A stretch of DNA of 64,000 nucleotides from Vibrio furnissii CIP 102972 (GTDB lineage: Bacteria; Pseudomonadota; Gammaproteobacteria; Enterobacterales; Vibrionaceae), in NCBI RefSeq assembly GCF_000176175.1, contig NZ_ACZP01000014.1, positions 1,364,001 to 1,428,000 of the forward strand, written 5' to 3'. The notes below the pieces were generated by a model. It made no database searches and had not been told where the DNA came from. It worked only from the letters and a program-made list of their open reading frames with translations. Position 1 is the first letter of the stretch; every line of letters starts with the position of its first letter. The position numbers and the translations under genes were made by a program. Below, one piece after another: positions 1 through 9,063 of the stretch.

Positions 1-1020
1 TTGTGCTTGAAAATAGAGCCACGCGAGGGTCAGCATTTTAGCCATCGGAATAAACACACTGGCAAAGAAAATGACCATGGCGATGGGATAAGAGCCCAAA
101 TGCCAAAGTAAGATAACCCCTTCGATGATGGTTGACCCTTCGGCGTGCCCCAAACTGACGGTATACATCATTGGATAGAGGTTGGCAGGAATATAGAAAA
201 TGACGGACGCAAACAGCAATGCCCATGCTTTTTGTAAGTTGTCGGTTGGGTTGTATTTGTGGAGTGGACTTTGGCAACGCACACAACGTTTGTCATCAAT
301 GTGGTTGATTTGATGACACGTATGGCAGCCGATATGGTTGTGGCTGTGGTGCGTGTCGCCTTCCTTTATATATGGTAATTCGACGACGGGAATAAAGTGG
401 CCCCACAACCAACTTTTGTCCACCATGGCGATACACTTCACCACCAACAGCGTGTAAACACAAAACGCCCAGAATGAACTTCCCATACCAATGTCTGCAA
501 GGGACGCTATTTTGATGAGGCTCACCAATACGCCAATCAAGAACACATCCACCATCAGCCAGGGTTGGACGCGAAACAGAATCCGACACAGGATCTTCGC
601 CATTCGCTGCTGCTTTTTCGATGGCACATGGTTGCGTGTTTTTAGCGCTTCAAGGTGGAGAAACAGAATCAAACCGACGTAAATCGCTGGCAAGATGATC
701 ACCGTGGCCAGTAGCAGGCTACCCAGCAACACATTTTGAAATTCGGCCAACATTTTTGCAGCATGCAATAAGGTGATCTCTTGAGACAACCCTTTGACAC
801 TGAACGACATAAATGGGAAGGAGATGCTGAGCACCAGCATGATCAAGCACGCCGAAGAGACAGCAATGACACTTTGGTAAGGTTTGGCGTTCACTTTTGT
901 CAGCGCATGAGCACAGCGCGGGCATTGCGCTTTCTGCCCTGGTTCAATGTCAGGGATGCGAACCACAAGGCCACACTCTTCACATGAAATCAGCTGACGT
1001 GCATTCGGTTGATTACTCAT
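1..1020 (-). CDS. LetA/PqiA-family inner-membrane protein (partial, runs off the left edge)
   Basis: The reading frame is open from an ATG at 1018-1020 down to base 1, giving about 340 residues with the C-terminus missing. The N-terminus has a CxxC...CxxC cluster (Cys13, Cys16, Cys33, Cys36). A second CxxC pair set lies after the first group of membrane helices, near residues 225-250. Two zinc-ribbon-like modules, each followed by several hydrophobic helices, are the layout of the PqiA/LetA (YebS) family. Members work with MCE-domain proteins (PqiB, LetB) in lipid transport across the envelope. The partner gene would lie to the left of the window. I cannot tell PqiA from LetA by sight. Confidence 0.85.
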   Translation of the reverse strand, partial: MSNQPNARQLISCEECGLVVRIPDIEPGQKAQCPRCAHALTKVNAKPYQSVIAVSSACLIMLVLSISFPFMSFSVKGLSQEITLLHAAKMLAEFQNVLLGSLLLATVIILPAIYVGLILFLHLEALKTRNHVPSKKQQRMAKILCRILFRVQPWLMVDVFLIGVLVSLIKIASLADIGMGSSFWAFCVYTLLVVKCIAMVDKSWLWGHFIPVVELPYIKEGDTHHSHNHIGCHTCHQINHIDDKRCVRCQSPLHKYNPTDNLQKAWALLFASVIFYIPANLYPMMYTVSLGHAEGSTIIEGVILLWHLGSYPIAMVIFFASVFIPMAKMLTLAWLYFQAQ

Positions 1021-1216
1021 AGAAATGAATCGTAACGCATTAATCCTAAGGATACTCCGCTTTTTACCGCAGAGCGCTCTTCAAAGCAAAGTATTAGACA
1101 CATTTTGCTTCGGTTTTACCCGTCTTATTAATCTGGGTTATTTGAGAAGAGGAAGCGATATTTGGAGAGAATTTATTTCGTGGCGGATATTTTGTGACGG
1201 CTTATTGTTCAGATTC

Positions 1217-1237
1217 GCGGGAAGCAAGGCTTCCCGC
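1217..1237 (-). other. GC-rich hairpin downstream of the acyl-CoA synthetase gene
   Basis: A perfect 9-bp stem (GCGGGAAGC / GCTTCCCGC) with a 3-base loop lies just past the stop of the acyl-CoA synthetase gene. No clear T-run follows on the minus strand. It may be a weak terminator or an RNA-stabilising structure. Confidence 0.4.
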
Positions 1238-1250
1238 ATTGTGTTTGGCG

Positions 1251-2870
1251 TTAGATGGCTTTTGCCCAGTCGCGAAGGACGTACTTCTGGACTTTCCCGG
1301 TCGACGTTTTAGGGAGGTTGGCAAAGACAATCGTCTTCGGTACTTTGAACCCTGCTAAATGTTCGTGGCAGTAATCGATGATCTCTTGTTCTGTTGCGTA
1401 TTCGGTTTCCTTTAACGTGATAAAAGCACAGGGCGATTCACCCCAGCGTGCATCGGGTTTCGCGACCACGGAGACTTCAAGAATGGCGGGGTGTTTATAA
1501 AGCACATCTTCCAGTTCGATGGTGGAAATGTTCTCACCGCCCGAGATGATGATGTCTTTCAAGCGATCTTTGATCTCGATGTAGCCGTTGGGGTGGCAGA
1601 CGCCTAAGTCACCGGTGTGGAACCAACCCCCGTCAAAGGCTTCGGCGGTTGCATCGGGGTTTTTGAGGTAGCCTTTCATCACGGTGTTGCCGCGCATGAA
1701 GATTTCGCCGATAGTTTTGCCATCTTTTGTGACCGGTTGAAAGGTTTGAATATCGGCAACCATCACACCTTCAAGTGTGGGGTAGCGTACACCTTGACGC
1801 GATTTCAGCGTGGCTCGCTCTTCAAGGTTGAGGCTGTCCCACGCTTCATGCCATGCGCAAACCGTCACTGGGCCATACACTTCCGTTAAGCCATAAACAT
1901 GCGTGACCTTGATGCCCATTTTTTCGATGTCACCAATGACTTTTGCTGGTGGTGCGGCGCCGGCAACCATGGCATTGACGGGATGGTCGATTGCAGCTTT
2001 GGCATCTTCTGGCATGTTGATCAACCCATTGAGCACGATGGGCGCGCCGCATAAGTGGCTGACTTGATGTTCGCGGATGAGCGTGAGGATTTTCTGTGGG
2101 TCCACTCGGCGAAGAAAGACATGTACACCCGCCAAGGCAGTGACTGTCCAAGGATAACACCACCCATTACAATGGAACATGGGCAGCGTCCAAAGATAGA
2201 CCGGATGATTGCCCATGGACCACGTCATCTGGTTACCGAGTGAGTTTAAGTAAGCACCGCGATGGTGGTAAACCACACCTTTCGGATTGCCGGTGGTTCC
2301 CGATGTGTAGTTGAGCGAAATGGCTTGCCATTCGTCTTCGGGCCACTGCCATTCATATGCTGGGTCGCCTTCGGCAAGAAAGGTCTCGTAATCTAACTCG
2401 CTGGTGGCTTGTCCTTCACCGTATTCTGGATCGTCCACATCAATCACCAACGGCGGGGTGTCCATGAGCGCCAATGCATGTGCGATCACATCATGGAATT
2501 CACGGTCACAGATGAGCACTTTGGCTTCACAGTGGTTCAACATGAACGCGATGGTTTCTGCATCTAACCGAATGTTCAACGTGTTCAAGACAGCGCCGAT
2601 CATCGGCACTCCAAAGTGGGCTTCCAACATGGCGGGAATATTGGGCAGCATGACCGAAACGGTGTCGCCTTTGCCCACCCCACGGCCTGCAAGTGCGGAT
2701 GCGAGTTGGCGGCAGCGTTGATACGTTTCGGCCCATGTGCGGCGAATCGTGCCATGAATCACGGCAGGATAATTCGGGTAGATAGCGGCGGTTCGTTCCA
2801 AAAAACTCAATGGCGTGAGGGCAATATGATTCACTTCACATTGAGCAAGACCATTCTCGTAGATCGACAT
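1251..2870 (-). CDS. Fatty-acyl-CoA synthetase / AMP-dependent ligase
   Basis: The 539-residue protein belongs to the ANL (acyl-CoA synthetase) superfamily, which activates a carboxylic acid to acyl-AMP and then acyl-CoA. The P-loop YTSGTTGNPKGVV is near residue 190. The A5-type motif THVYGLTEVYGP, the GWFHTGDLG hinge region and the C-terminal lysine motif PKTSTGKVQKYVLR are all visible. The overall form resembles medium-chain or methylmercaptopropionate-type ligases (AlkK/DmdB-like) rather than long-chain FadD. The ATG has a good GGAG site (AAAAGGAGTTTAA). It stands alone, with no beta-oxidation genes adjacent, so the substrate is unknown. It could serve short- or medium-chain fatty acids. 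Confidence 0.88.
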   Translation of the reverse strand: MSIYENGLAQCEVNHIALTPLSFLERTAAIYPNYPAVIHGTIRRTWAETYQRCRQLASALAGRGVGKGDTVSVMLPNIPAMLEAHFGVPMIGAVLNTLNIRLDAETIAFMLNHCEAKVLICDREFHDVIAHALALMDTPPLVIDVDDPEYGEGQATSELDYETFLAEGDPAYEWQWPEDEWQAISLNYTSGTTGNPKGVVYHHRGAYLNSLGNQMTWSMGNHPVYLWTLPMFHCNGWCYPWTVTALAGVHVFLRRVDPQKILTLIREHQVSHLCGAPIVLNGLINMPEDAKAAIDHPVNAMVAGAAPPAKVIGDIEKMGIKVTHVYGLTEVYGPVTVCAWHEAWDSLNLEERATLKSRQGVRYPTLEGVMVADIQTFQPVTKDGKTIGEIFMRGNTVMKGYLKNPDATAEAFDGGWFHTGDLGVCHPNGYIEIKDRLKDIIISGGENISTIELEDVLYKHPAILEVSVVAKPDARWGESPCAFITLKETEYATEQEIIDYCHEHLAGFKVPKTIVFANLPKTSTGKVQKYVLRDWAKAI

Positions 2871-3205
2871 TTAAACTCCTTTTCACCCAAAGGGTATTCC
2901 ATTCCACAATATTGATTTCCAAACAATACCTGCCTGAAAATAACAATTTGTTAACGCACGTTCGGTTATAGCATGTTCATTCGACGTGGAGTAATAGCCG
3001 ATAGTCGTAGGGTCGGGGTTATTGTGTCGGAACGGCTGAGGGGGTGGCCGTATTATTTGGGGGAGTCGTCACGTACAAGCAGCAATTAAGGTGAAAACAT
3101 CATGCTCAACTGGGGCGTACGACTTAAGACGAAAGGGGGGAGTAAATATCATCCATCACGTCATAAGCAACGCCCGACAAATCGTTCTATTTTGGTGTTT
3201 GTTTT
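2871..3205. other. Intergenic stretch with no supported gene
   Basis: These 335 bases separate the start of the acyl-CoA synthetase gene from the end of the LysR gene. They should hold the synthetase promoter, but I could not place convincing -35/-10 boxes or a FadR-type site. A 54-codon frame (3102-3266) with an AAGGTG ahead of it overlaps the LysR gene end and has no recognisable features. Confidence 0.4.
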
Positions 3206-4168
3206 TTATATCGATGACGATATTTTCGTGCTATTCATGACACCCCGTGTGTTTTTATTAAGATAAAAGTCTCTCATTGTTTTAATAAATAACGATCGAA
3301 TTTTATTGGTTGAGTTTGTTTTCTTGGTAATGGCCATGATTTCCAGGTGGTAATATTGCGTGGCTGGTGTGATCGCAATCAGTTGGCCGGAATCGACATA
3401 GGATTGCGCATAGTTTTCAGGTAGATAACCAATGAATTTAGAGGACAAAATCAGCGCTAAACGAGATTCATAATTGTAGGCGGTTGCTTTTAAATTCATT
3501 TTCGGAAGTTGTGCATTGAGTAACTCTTGGCTTTTGATACCGGCATAAACAACCGGAAAGGCGTTGATGATGTCATCATTCAATTCCTTTTGGGGCATTT
3601 GGGCGAGGGGATTGTCGCTGCTTGCATAGAGATAGCAAACATCCGTATAAATGTGCTCATATTCTAAGCCTTCCAGTTCACGGTGAAAGGGGATAAAACC
3701 AATATCTGCTTCTTCTTGCAGAACTTTACGTTCTATTTCGGTCATTTTAGCTACGTCAGCATTTAAATAGACCTCGCGAGCGACCTTTGTGAATTGACGA
3801 ATGACTTCTGGCATATTTGCCCGTGCATCCAAACTGATATTATCACTGAAAAGAACGGTGAGACTTCCCGAAAGTTGTACATCCAAGTGACTGATAATAT
3901 TTCTAAATCGTTCAAGTTCGCCCAAGAGCTTGACGGTCGCCTCGTACACCACAGCACCTTCTTCCGTTAGCGCAAAGCCTGATCGCCCACGGCGACATAA
4001 CGTAAGGTTTAGACGCGATTCTAAATTAGAAATATGAATACTGATTGTAGATCGGCTGATATTGAGTTCAGTCTCTGCTGCGGAAAAACCACCACAATCG
4101 GCAACCACTTTAAAAATCTTTAATTGTTTTATTTCATAATCACCGATAGGTGCTGCGTTTTTCATCAT
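3206..4168 (-). CDS. LysR-family transcriptional regulator, divergent from gabD
   Basis: The 320-residue protein has an N-terminal winged helix-turn-helix (IKQLKIFKVVADCGGFSAAE, residues about 14-70) followed by the two-lobed LysR effector domain. It is divergent from gabD with 151 bp between the starts, the usual arrangement for a LysR protein controlling its neighbour. It probably senses an intermediate of the adjacent GABA/semialdehyde pathway; this is inference from position. Two adjacent ATG codons (4168 and 4165) are possible starts and neither has a strong ribosome site. The gene is more AT-rich than its neighbours. Confidence 0.88.
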   Translation of the reverse strand: MMKNAAPIGDYEIKQLKIFKVVADCGGFSAAETELNISRSTISIHISNLESRLNLTLCRRGRSGFALTEEGAVVYEATVKLLGELERFRNIISHLDVQLSGSLTVLFSDNISLDARANMPEVIRQFTKVAREVYLNADVAKMTEIERKVLQEEADIGFIPFHRELEGLEYEHIYTDVCYLYASSDNPLAQMPQKELNDDIINAFPVVYAGIKSQELLNAQLPKMNLKATAYNYESRLALILSSKFIGYLPENYAQSYVDSGQLIAITPATQYYHLEIMAITKKTNSTNKIRSLFIKTMRDFYLNKNTRGVMNSTKISSSI

Positions 4169-4199
4169 TGTTTTATACTCGTAAAACCTTACGTTTATA

Positions 4200-4219
4200 G
4201 AGGTATATTTATATGCCTC
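4200..4219. promoter_or_regulatory. Candidate LysR operator between the LysR gene and gabD
   Basis: An imperfect 20-base dyad GAGGTATATTTATATGCCTC lies in the divergent LysR/gabD intergenic region. Eight of ten positions match between the arms. Its size and position suit a LysR-type binding site, but this is inference. Confidence 0.4.
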
Positions 4220-4319
4220 AAGAGCTTGTTATGATTTTTGTATCTCGTAGTTATTGTACGCGATGTGTTCTTTTTATCTTTGACACCGTTAATGTTTATA
4301 ACTTTTAGGAATAAAAATC

Positions 4320-5759
4320 ATGGCAGATTTGGTTTTATCTCGTGGCTTGATCAATGGCGAATGGATTGAAGCGATCGATGGGAAATACGTTGACGTGATA
4401 AACCCTTCCACAGGGCAGGTGATCACATCGGTTCCGGATATGGGAGAGAAAGAGTCCGAAGCGGCGGTGATGGCCGCATATAATGCGTTTCAAGATTGGC
4501 GCTCGACAACGGCGAAGTATCGCGCTGGGCTGATGAAAAAATGGTTCGACTTAATCGTTGAACATGCCGACCAACTTGCCAAGCTATTGACCACGGAGCA
4601 AGGTAAACCCTACAAAGAAGCGTATGGTGAAGTGCTTTACGGCGCTTCGTTTATCGAGTGGTTTGCCGAGGAGGCAAAACGAGTCTACGGCGATGTGATT
4701 CCGGCGGCGAACCCTCACAACCGATACATGACGATGAAGCAACCCATCGGGGTGGTCACGGCCATCACGCCTTGGAACTTCCCGGTGGCGATGATTACGC
4801 GCAAGGTGGGCCCAGCATTGGCAGCGGGCTGTACGGTGGTGATAAAACCTGGTGAAGACACGCCGTTGTGTGCGTTGGCCATCGCGAAACTTGCAGAGCT
4901 GGCTGGTATTCCCAACGGCGTGATTAATGTTGTGACAACGGCGCGTCCCTCGGGTGTCGGCAATGTATTGTGCAGCCATCCATTGGTGCGAAAGGTCTCA
5001 TTTACCGGCTCGACAGCCGTTGGAAAACTCATTTTGCGACAGGCGGCCGATACGGTGAAAAAGGTCTCTTTAGAGCTGGGGGGAAATGCGCCTTTTATCG
5101 TCTTTGATGATGCGAACATCGATAAAGCTGTGTTGGGCGCGGTGATCTCAAAATATCGGAACGCAGGCCAAACGTGCGTGTGTACTAACCGTTTCTACAT
5201 TCATGAGAAGGTCTACGATGAGTTTATGGACAAATTCACGCGTGCAGTTCAAGCGTTATCGATTGGCGATGGACTTCATGACGACACAGATATTGGCCCG
5301 CTGATTAACCAAAAGGCAATGGATAAAGTTTCAGCGCTAGTCACGACTGCCATTGAACAAGGGGCGACATTGGTGCTTGGGGGGGAATGTTCCGAATACG
5401 GCCGTCAGTTTTACAAACCGACCATCTTGGCGGATGTCACAGAGAACATGGCAATTGCTCATGAAGAACTGTTTGGCCCGATAGCGACCGTGTTTCGCTT
5501 TCGTGATGAAGAGGACGTCATTCGCCGTGCAAATGATACGCCCTATGGCTTGGCCGCTTATTTTTATACCCAAGATCATGCAAAAGTATGGCGGATGAGT
5601 GAGGCGCTTGAGTATGGCATTTTGGGGATCAATGAAGGCATTATTTCCACAGAAGTTGCGCCGTTTGGCGGTGTGAAAGAATCGGGAAGTGGTCGAGAAG
5701 GCTCCAAATATGGCATCGACGACTACTTGGAAATCAAATATTTATGCCATGGTATTTAA
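4320..5759 (+). CDS. gabD: NAD(P)-dependent succinate-semialdehyde dehydrogenase
   Basis: The 479-residue aldehyde dehydrogenase oxidises succinic semialdehyde to succinate, the last step of GABA breakdown before the TCA cycle. The catalytic Cys286 lies in NAGQTCVCTNRF and the general-base Glu252 in VSLELGGNAP. The cofactor signatures PWNFP and FTGSTAVG are present. Cys286 and Cys288 form the CxC pair typical of SSADH, which can act as a redox switch in some members. The ATG is preceded by AGGA. It leads the TRAP-UspA-gabT locus and is closed off from dctP by a strong terminator (5798-5825), so the downstream genes need their own promoter. Glutarate-semialdehyde dehydrogenase is a possible alternative role. 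Confidence 0.92.
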   Translation: MADLVLSRGLINGEWIEAIDGKYVDVINPSTGQVITSVPDMGEKESEAAVMAAYNAFQDWRSTTAKYRAGLMKKWFDLIVEHADQLAKLLTTEQGKPYKEAYGEVLYGASFIEWFAEEAKRVYGDVIPAANPHNRYMTMKQPIGVVTAITPWNFPVAMITRKVGPALAAGCTVVIKPGEDTPLCALAIAKLAELAGIPNGVINVVTTARPSGVGNVLCSHPLVRKVSFTGSTAVGKLILRQAADTVKKVSLELGGNAPFIVFDDANIDKAVLGAVISKYRNAGQTCVCTNRFYIHEKVYDEFMDKFTRAVQALSIGDGLHDDTDIGPLINQKAMDKVSALVTTAIEQGATLVLGGECSEYGRQFYKPTILADVTENMAIAHEELFGPIATVFRFRDEEDVIRRANDTPYGLAAYFYTQDHAKVWRMSEALEYGILGINEGIISTEVAPFGGVKESGSGREGSKYGIDDYLEIKYLCHGI

Positions 5760-5797
5760 ATCGGTGTCGTGCCGTTTTTGATATTCATGCTTTCTTA

Positions 5798-5825
5798 AAG
5801 CAGCACCGGAGTGCTGCTTTTTTTG
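5798..5825 (+). terminator. Rho-independent terminator of gabD
   Basis: The hairpin AAAGCAGCAC-CGGA-GTGCTGCTTT is followed by a run of T, 39 bases after the gabD stop. Confidence 0.85.
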
Positions 5826-6030
5826 TGCCTAACACAGGCCACGAGGGGAGTCACATGATGGCTCCCCACTTAGTTTGATGCCAATAAACCTTTAAGTAGA
5901 AAAGTTTGAATTTAAAACATGTAAACGAAATGTGATTGTTGTTAATGAAATGACAACTAAGGACGAATCGGTCATCGCTTGTTGTTACTGGCTTAGCCGG
6001 AGCAAACAGAATAACGAAAGGAGAAAGTTC

Positions 6031-7065
6031 ATGTTTAAAACCTTAAATAAGTTAAAACAGCGAAGCTTGATGAAAAACATCGCAGTTGGCGCGCTTGCGA
6101 TATCGAGTACTTTTTTTACTGTTTCTCACGCATACGCAGCAGAGCATAATTGGCGCTTTGTTAATTTATATCCGCGTGGAACCGCATACGGTGAAGTATA
6201 CAAAGGCTTCGCTGACAACATCGAAGCGATGTCAAACGGACGGATTTCTGTTCAAGTGATGTATGCCGGTGAAGGTGTTGGACAAACAGGCGTATTGGGT
6301 TCGGTTAAATCTGGATTGATGACGATGGGGGCGCCTTTTCAACCGATGCATGCCGGAGAGTTTCCCGCTGGTGTGGTTGAAGTCGGTTTACCTGGAATGA
6401 CCGATGATGTGGGTGAATTAAGTGCTCTGTTCCACGAAAGAGGCTGGGGAGACGTGCTCAAAGAAGCCTATGACAAGCAAAATCTTGTTTGGCTCGAACC
6501 TTATATTCAACTCCCCGTCTATGTGCTGACCAAAGCGCCGATTAACTCACTTGAAGACTTCAAAGGCATGAAAATTCGTGCACCGGGAGCCTACGGCAAG
6601 TTTTTACGTCAACTCGGAGCATCTCCCGTTTCGCTATCGTACAGTGAAATTTATACCAGTTTGGCGACTGGGGTGATCGACGGTTCGATTGGTAGCAATA
6701 TTATTGACCACCGTGATGGAAACCATGTCGAAGTGGCTAAATACATGTATCGCCTGCCTATCGCGGGTGCACAAACCCTGCCTATCGTCGTCAATAAGAA
6801 TGCGTGGAATAAACTCAGCGATGACTTGAAAGCAATCGTGCGTGCTGCGAGTGCAGTCCATGCTCGTGAACAGATGACGAAGTCACGTCTGTGGGAATCA
6901 CAAGCCATTGCAGACATGGAAGCCAAAGGCATGTTATGGAGCCCAGAACCCAGCGAACAGGATGTTGCGACATGGAAAAAAGCGGCTTCAACGCTTTGGG
7001 CAGAATACGCAGAGTCCGATCCTTACAGCCAACGCTTGGTGAAGATTGTTCAAAATTCTCAATGA
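6031..7065 (+). CDS. dctP: TRAP transporter periplasmic substrate-binding protein (DctP family)
   Basis: I chose the ATG at 6031 because it has an excellent ribosome site (AAAGGAGAAAGTTC) and opens a proper signal peptide. An in-frame GTG at 5932 lacks both. The 344-residue product has a signal peptide cut after Ala36 (HAYA|AEHNW) and the DctP core motif region MKIRAPGAYGKFLRQLGASP. That region carries the conserved arginine which, in TRAP binding proteins, usually bonds the ligand carboxylate. It captures substrate in the periplasm for the DctQM permease. The flanking gabD and gabT suggest an omega-amino acid or semialdehyde-related ligand, but the sequence alone does not fix it. Confidence 0.92.
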   Translation: MFKTLNKLKQRSLMKNIAVGALAISSTFFTVSHAYAAEHNWRFVNLYPRGTAYGEVYKGFADNIEAMSNGRISVQVMYAGEGVGQTGVLGSVKSGLMTMGAPFQPMHAGEFPAGVVEVGLPGMTDDVGELSALFHERGWGDVLKEAYDKQNLVWLEPYIQLPVYVLTKAPINSLEDFKGMKIRAPGAYGKFLRQLGASPVSLSYSEIYTSLATGVIDGSIGSNIIDHRDGNHVEVAKYMYRLPIAGAQTLPIVVNKNAWNKLSDDLKAIVRAASAVHAREQMTKSRLWESQAIADMEAKGMLWSPEPSEQDVATWKKAASTLWAEYAESDPYSQRLVKIVQNSQ

Positions 7066-7076
7066 GCCAGTGAATC

Positions 7077-7112
7077 TGATGATCGACAGCAACCTATCAC
7101 GCTCGATCATCA
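7077..7112 (+). repeat. 10-bp inverted repeat between dctP and dctQ
   Basis: TGATGATCGA at 7077-7086 and its perfect complement TCGATCATCA at 7103-7112 are separated by 16 bases. They lie just after the dctP stop and before a second hairpin. This is probably an mRNA stabiliser or attenuator giving more DctP than DctQM. Confidence 0.55.
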
Positions 7113-7114
7113 AT

Positions 7115-7140
7115 CAGAGAAGGGGCATCGCCCCCTCTTT
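7115..7140 (+). terminator. Hairpin with T-rich tail between dctP and dctQ (partial terminator)
   Basis: AGAGAAGGGGC-ATC-GCCCCCTCTTT forms an imperfect GC-rich stem followed by TTTCTT. It would let only part of the transcription pass from dctP into dctQM. Operons that make an abundant binding protein and a scarce permease often carry such an element. Confidence 0.6.
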
Positions 7141-7158
7141 CTTGTAACTCTAATAGAG

Positions 7159-7743
7159 ATGGAACTTATGCTGAGTGCTTTACTTGCCAGTTATTGCCAA
7201 GGTGTAAACAAAATAGTGCATTGGATAGGCCTTTCAGCGTCTTTTCTGATGCCAATTCTTGCTGCAACTGTTGCCTTTGAAGTTTTCGCGAGGTACGCCT
7301 TGGGAAAGCCAACCGTTTGGGCGTATGACGTTTCCCTTTTCTTGTTTGGGTATATTGCGGCTTTAGGTGGCGCTCTGGCTCAACAAAACAAAGCACATAT
7401 CAATGTGGATGTGTTGTATCTACAGGTCTCTGTGCGTGTTCGTTCGTTGTTTAATCTTGTGTCGTATTCGTTAGCGATCTTTTTTCTTTGGGTTGTGTTG
7501 AGTATGGCCATCGGTAAATTGGATGAGGCGATAGAGTTTAATTATCGTCGCCAATCGGAATGGGCCCCTTCCATGGCACATTTCTGGGTCATGCTCGTTG
7601 TCGCTTGTAGCTGTTTTATCGCGCAATTGTCCAGCGATATAGTCCAAGATTTATATTACTTAGTGAAGGGCAAATCACTACTCGAACACGAGTCCAATAC
7701 GCGCCAGAATTGTGAAACTTTCGTTGAAGTGGAGGACGCATGA
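7159..7743 (+). CDS. dctQ: TRAP transporter small permease subunit (DctQ family)
   Basis: The protein has 194 residues (191 if the ATG at 7168 is used; neither has a strong ribosome site). Four hydrophobic helices and the DctQ-type segment VFARYALGKPTVWAYDVSLF identify the small membrane subunit. DctQ pairs with DctM in the Na+-driven TRAP transporter. Its last codons overlap the start of dctM (ATGA at 7740-7743), so the two are translationally coupled. Confidence 0.9.
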   Translation: MELMLSALLASYCQGVNKIVHWIGLSASFLMPILAATVAFEVFARYALGKPTVWAYDVSLFLFGYIAALGGALAQQNKAHINVDVLYLQVSVRVRSLFNLVSYSLAIFFLWVVLSMAIGKLDEAIEFNYRRQSEWAPSMAHFWVMLVVACSCFIAQLSSDIVQDLYYLVKGKSLLEHESNTRQNCETFVEVEDA

Positions 7744-9062
7744 GCATTGAAGTCTTAACTTTGTTACTCATTGGTTGTGTCATGACCTTCTTTCTGCTCG
7801 GGGCGCCTGTGGGGCTCGCGTTAGGCGGCATCGCCATGGGAATGGGGTATATGACGTGGGGGGAAGGCATATTTAACTTAGTTCCCACGACAATAGAGAG
7901 CAACTTTTTCAGTTTTGTTTTGCTGGCGATCCCGCTCTACATTTATATGGGACAGCTGTTAACGCGTTCAGGGATTGGCGATGCAATGTTCAATGCCAGC
8001 CAGATGGTGATTGGCCGCATTCGTGGTTCATTGGCGGTGAGCGTGATCGGGGTGTGCTCCATGATCGGTGCCATGGTTGGCATCATTGGTGCTGGAATCA
8101 TGACGTCAGGCAGTATTGCGCTCAAACCGATGTTGGAGCGGGGCTATGACAAACGTTTAGCGCTGGGTGTCATTATGGCTGGTGGGGGGCTTGGCATCTT
8201 GATTCCACCAAGTATTCCAATGGTGATGTATGCCGCCACAACACAGAATTCCGTCGGGCGTATGTTCTTAGCTGCGATCGTTCCTGCCCTAATTTCCATT
8301 TTGCTATTGATGGCGTATGTCATTATCAGCTGTAAGATCAATCCCCAAAAAGCCCCGCTTCATACTGGGCATGAAAGTACAATGTCCGGAAAAGAAAAAT
8401 TGATTACGGCCCGTGATGGATTGTTTTCTCTACTTTTAATAGTGGCGGTACTGGGGAGTATTATTGCGGGTATTGCAACGCCGACGGAGTCGGGCGCTAT
8501 TGGTGTCGTTAGCGCTATCTTATTGGCGTTCGTATTTAAGCGTTTTCGGTTTGAAATGTTTAAATCGTCTGGTTTTGAAACAGCGATGCTCGTGAGTGTG
8601 TCGATGTGGATCATTTTAGGCGCATCTTTATTTAGCAATTTCCACATGTTGAGTGGGGTGCAAACCATGGTTTCCGAACTCACGGAAGATCTTGGTTTAC
8701 CACCACTGGGCGTCATTATTCTCATGCAAGTGATTATGTTGTTGCTTGGCTTTATTATTGATGAATTAATCATCGTTTTAATGTGCGCACCGCTGTTTAC
8801 GCCAATTGTAGTGTCGCTAGGGTATGATCCAATTTGGTTCGGTATTTTAATGATATTAAATATTGAAATCGCTGTTCAAACACCGCCTTATGGTTTTGCA
8901 CTGTTTTACCTTAAGGGGATTGCTCCTCCGGATGTGAGCATGATGGATATCTATCGTTCTATTTTGCCATTTATTGCATTAAAACTGTGCGTGTTAGTTT
9001 TCTGTATGGTATTTCCTGAAGTTGTTATGTGGCTACCCAATATGGTTATGGGAGAGAATTAA
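7740..9062 (+). CDS. dctM: TRAP transporter large permease subunit (DctM family)
   Basis: The 440-residue protein has about twelve membrane segments and the DctM signatures GGGLGILIPPSIPMVMYA (near residue 143) and the repeated GIATPTESGAIGV (near residue 247). These are hallmarks of the ion-transporter superfamily subunit that moves the substrate with sodium. It overlaps dctQ by four bases and is followed at once by the UspA gene, so dctP-dctQ-dctM-usp reads as an operon. Confidence 0.93.
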   Translation: MSIEVLTLLLIGCVMTFFLLGAPVGLALGGIAMGMGYMTWGEGIFNLVPTTIESNFFSFVLLAIPLYIYMGQLLTRSGIGDAMFNASQMVIGRIRGSLAVSVIGVCSMIGAMVGIIGAGIMTSGSIALKPMLERGYDKRLALGVIMAGGGLGILIPPSIPMVMYAATTQNSVGRMFLAAIVPALISILLLMAYVIISCKINPQKAPLHTGHESTMSGKEKLITARDGLFSLLLIVAVLGSIIAGIATPTESGAIGVVSAILLAFVFKRFRFEMFKSSGFETAMLVSVSMWIILGASLFSNFHMLSGVQTMVSELTEDLGLPPLGVIILMQVIMLLLGFIIDELIIVLMCAPLFTPIVVSLGYDPIWFGILMILNIEIAVQTPPYGFALFYLKGIAPPDVSMMDIYRSILPFIALKLCVLVFCMVFPEVVMWLPNMVMGEN

Positions 9063-9063
9063 T

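Noticed and set aside
3102..3266. A 54-residue protein (AAGGTG site, ATG at 3102)
   Set aside because: It overlaps the end of the LysR gene on the other strand, has no recognisable features, and its composition is not protein-like.
5932..6030. An N-terminal extension of DctP from a GTG start
   Set aside because: The ATG at 6031 has a near-perfect ribosome site and begins a normal signal peptide; the extension would bury it.
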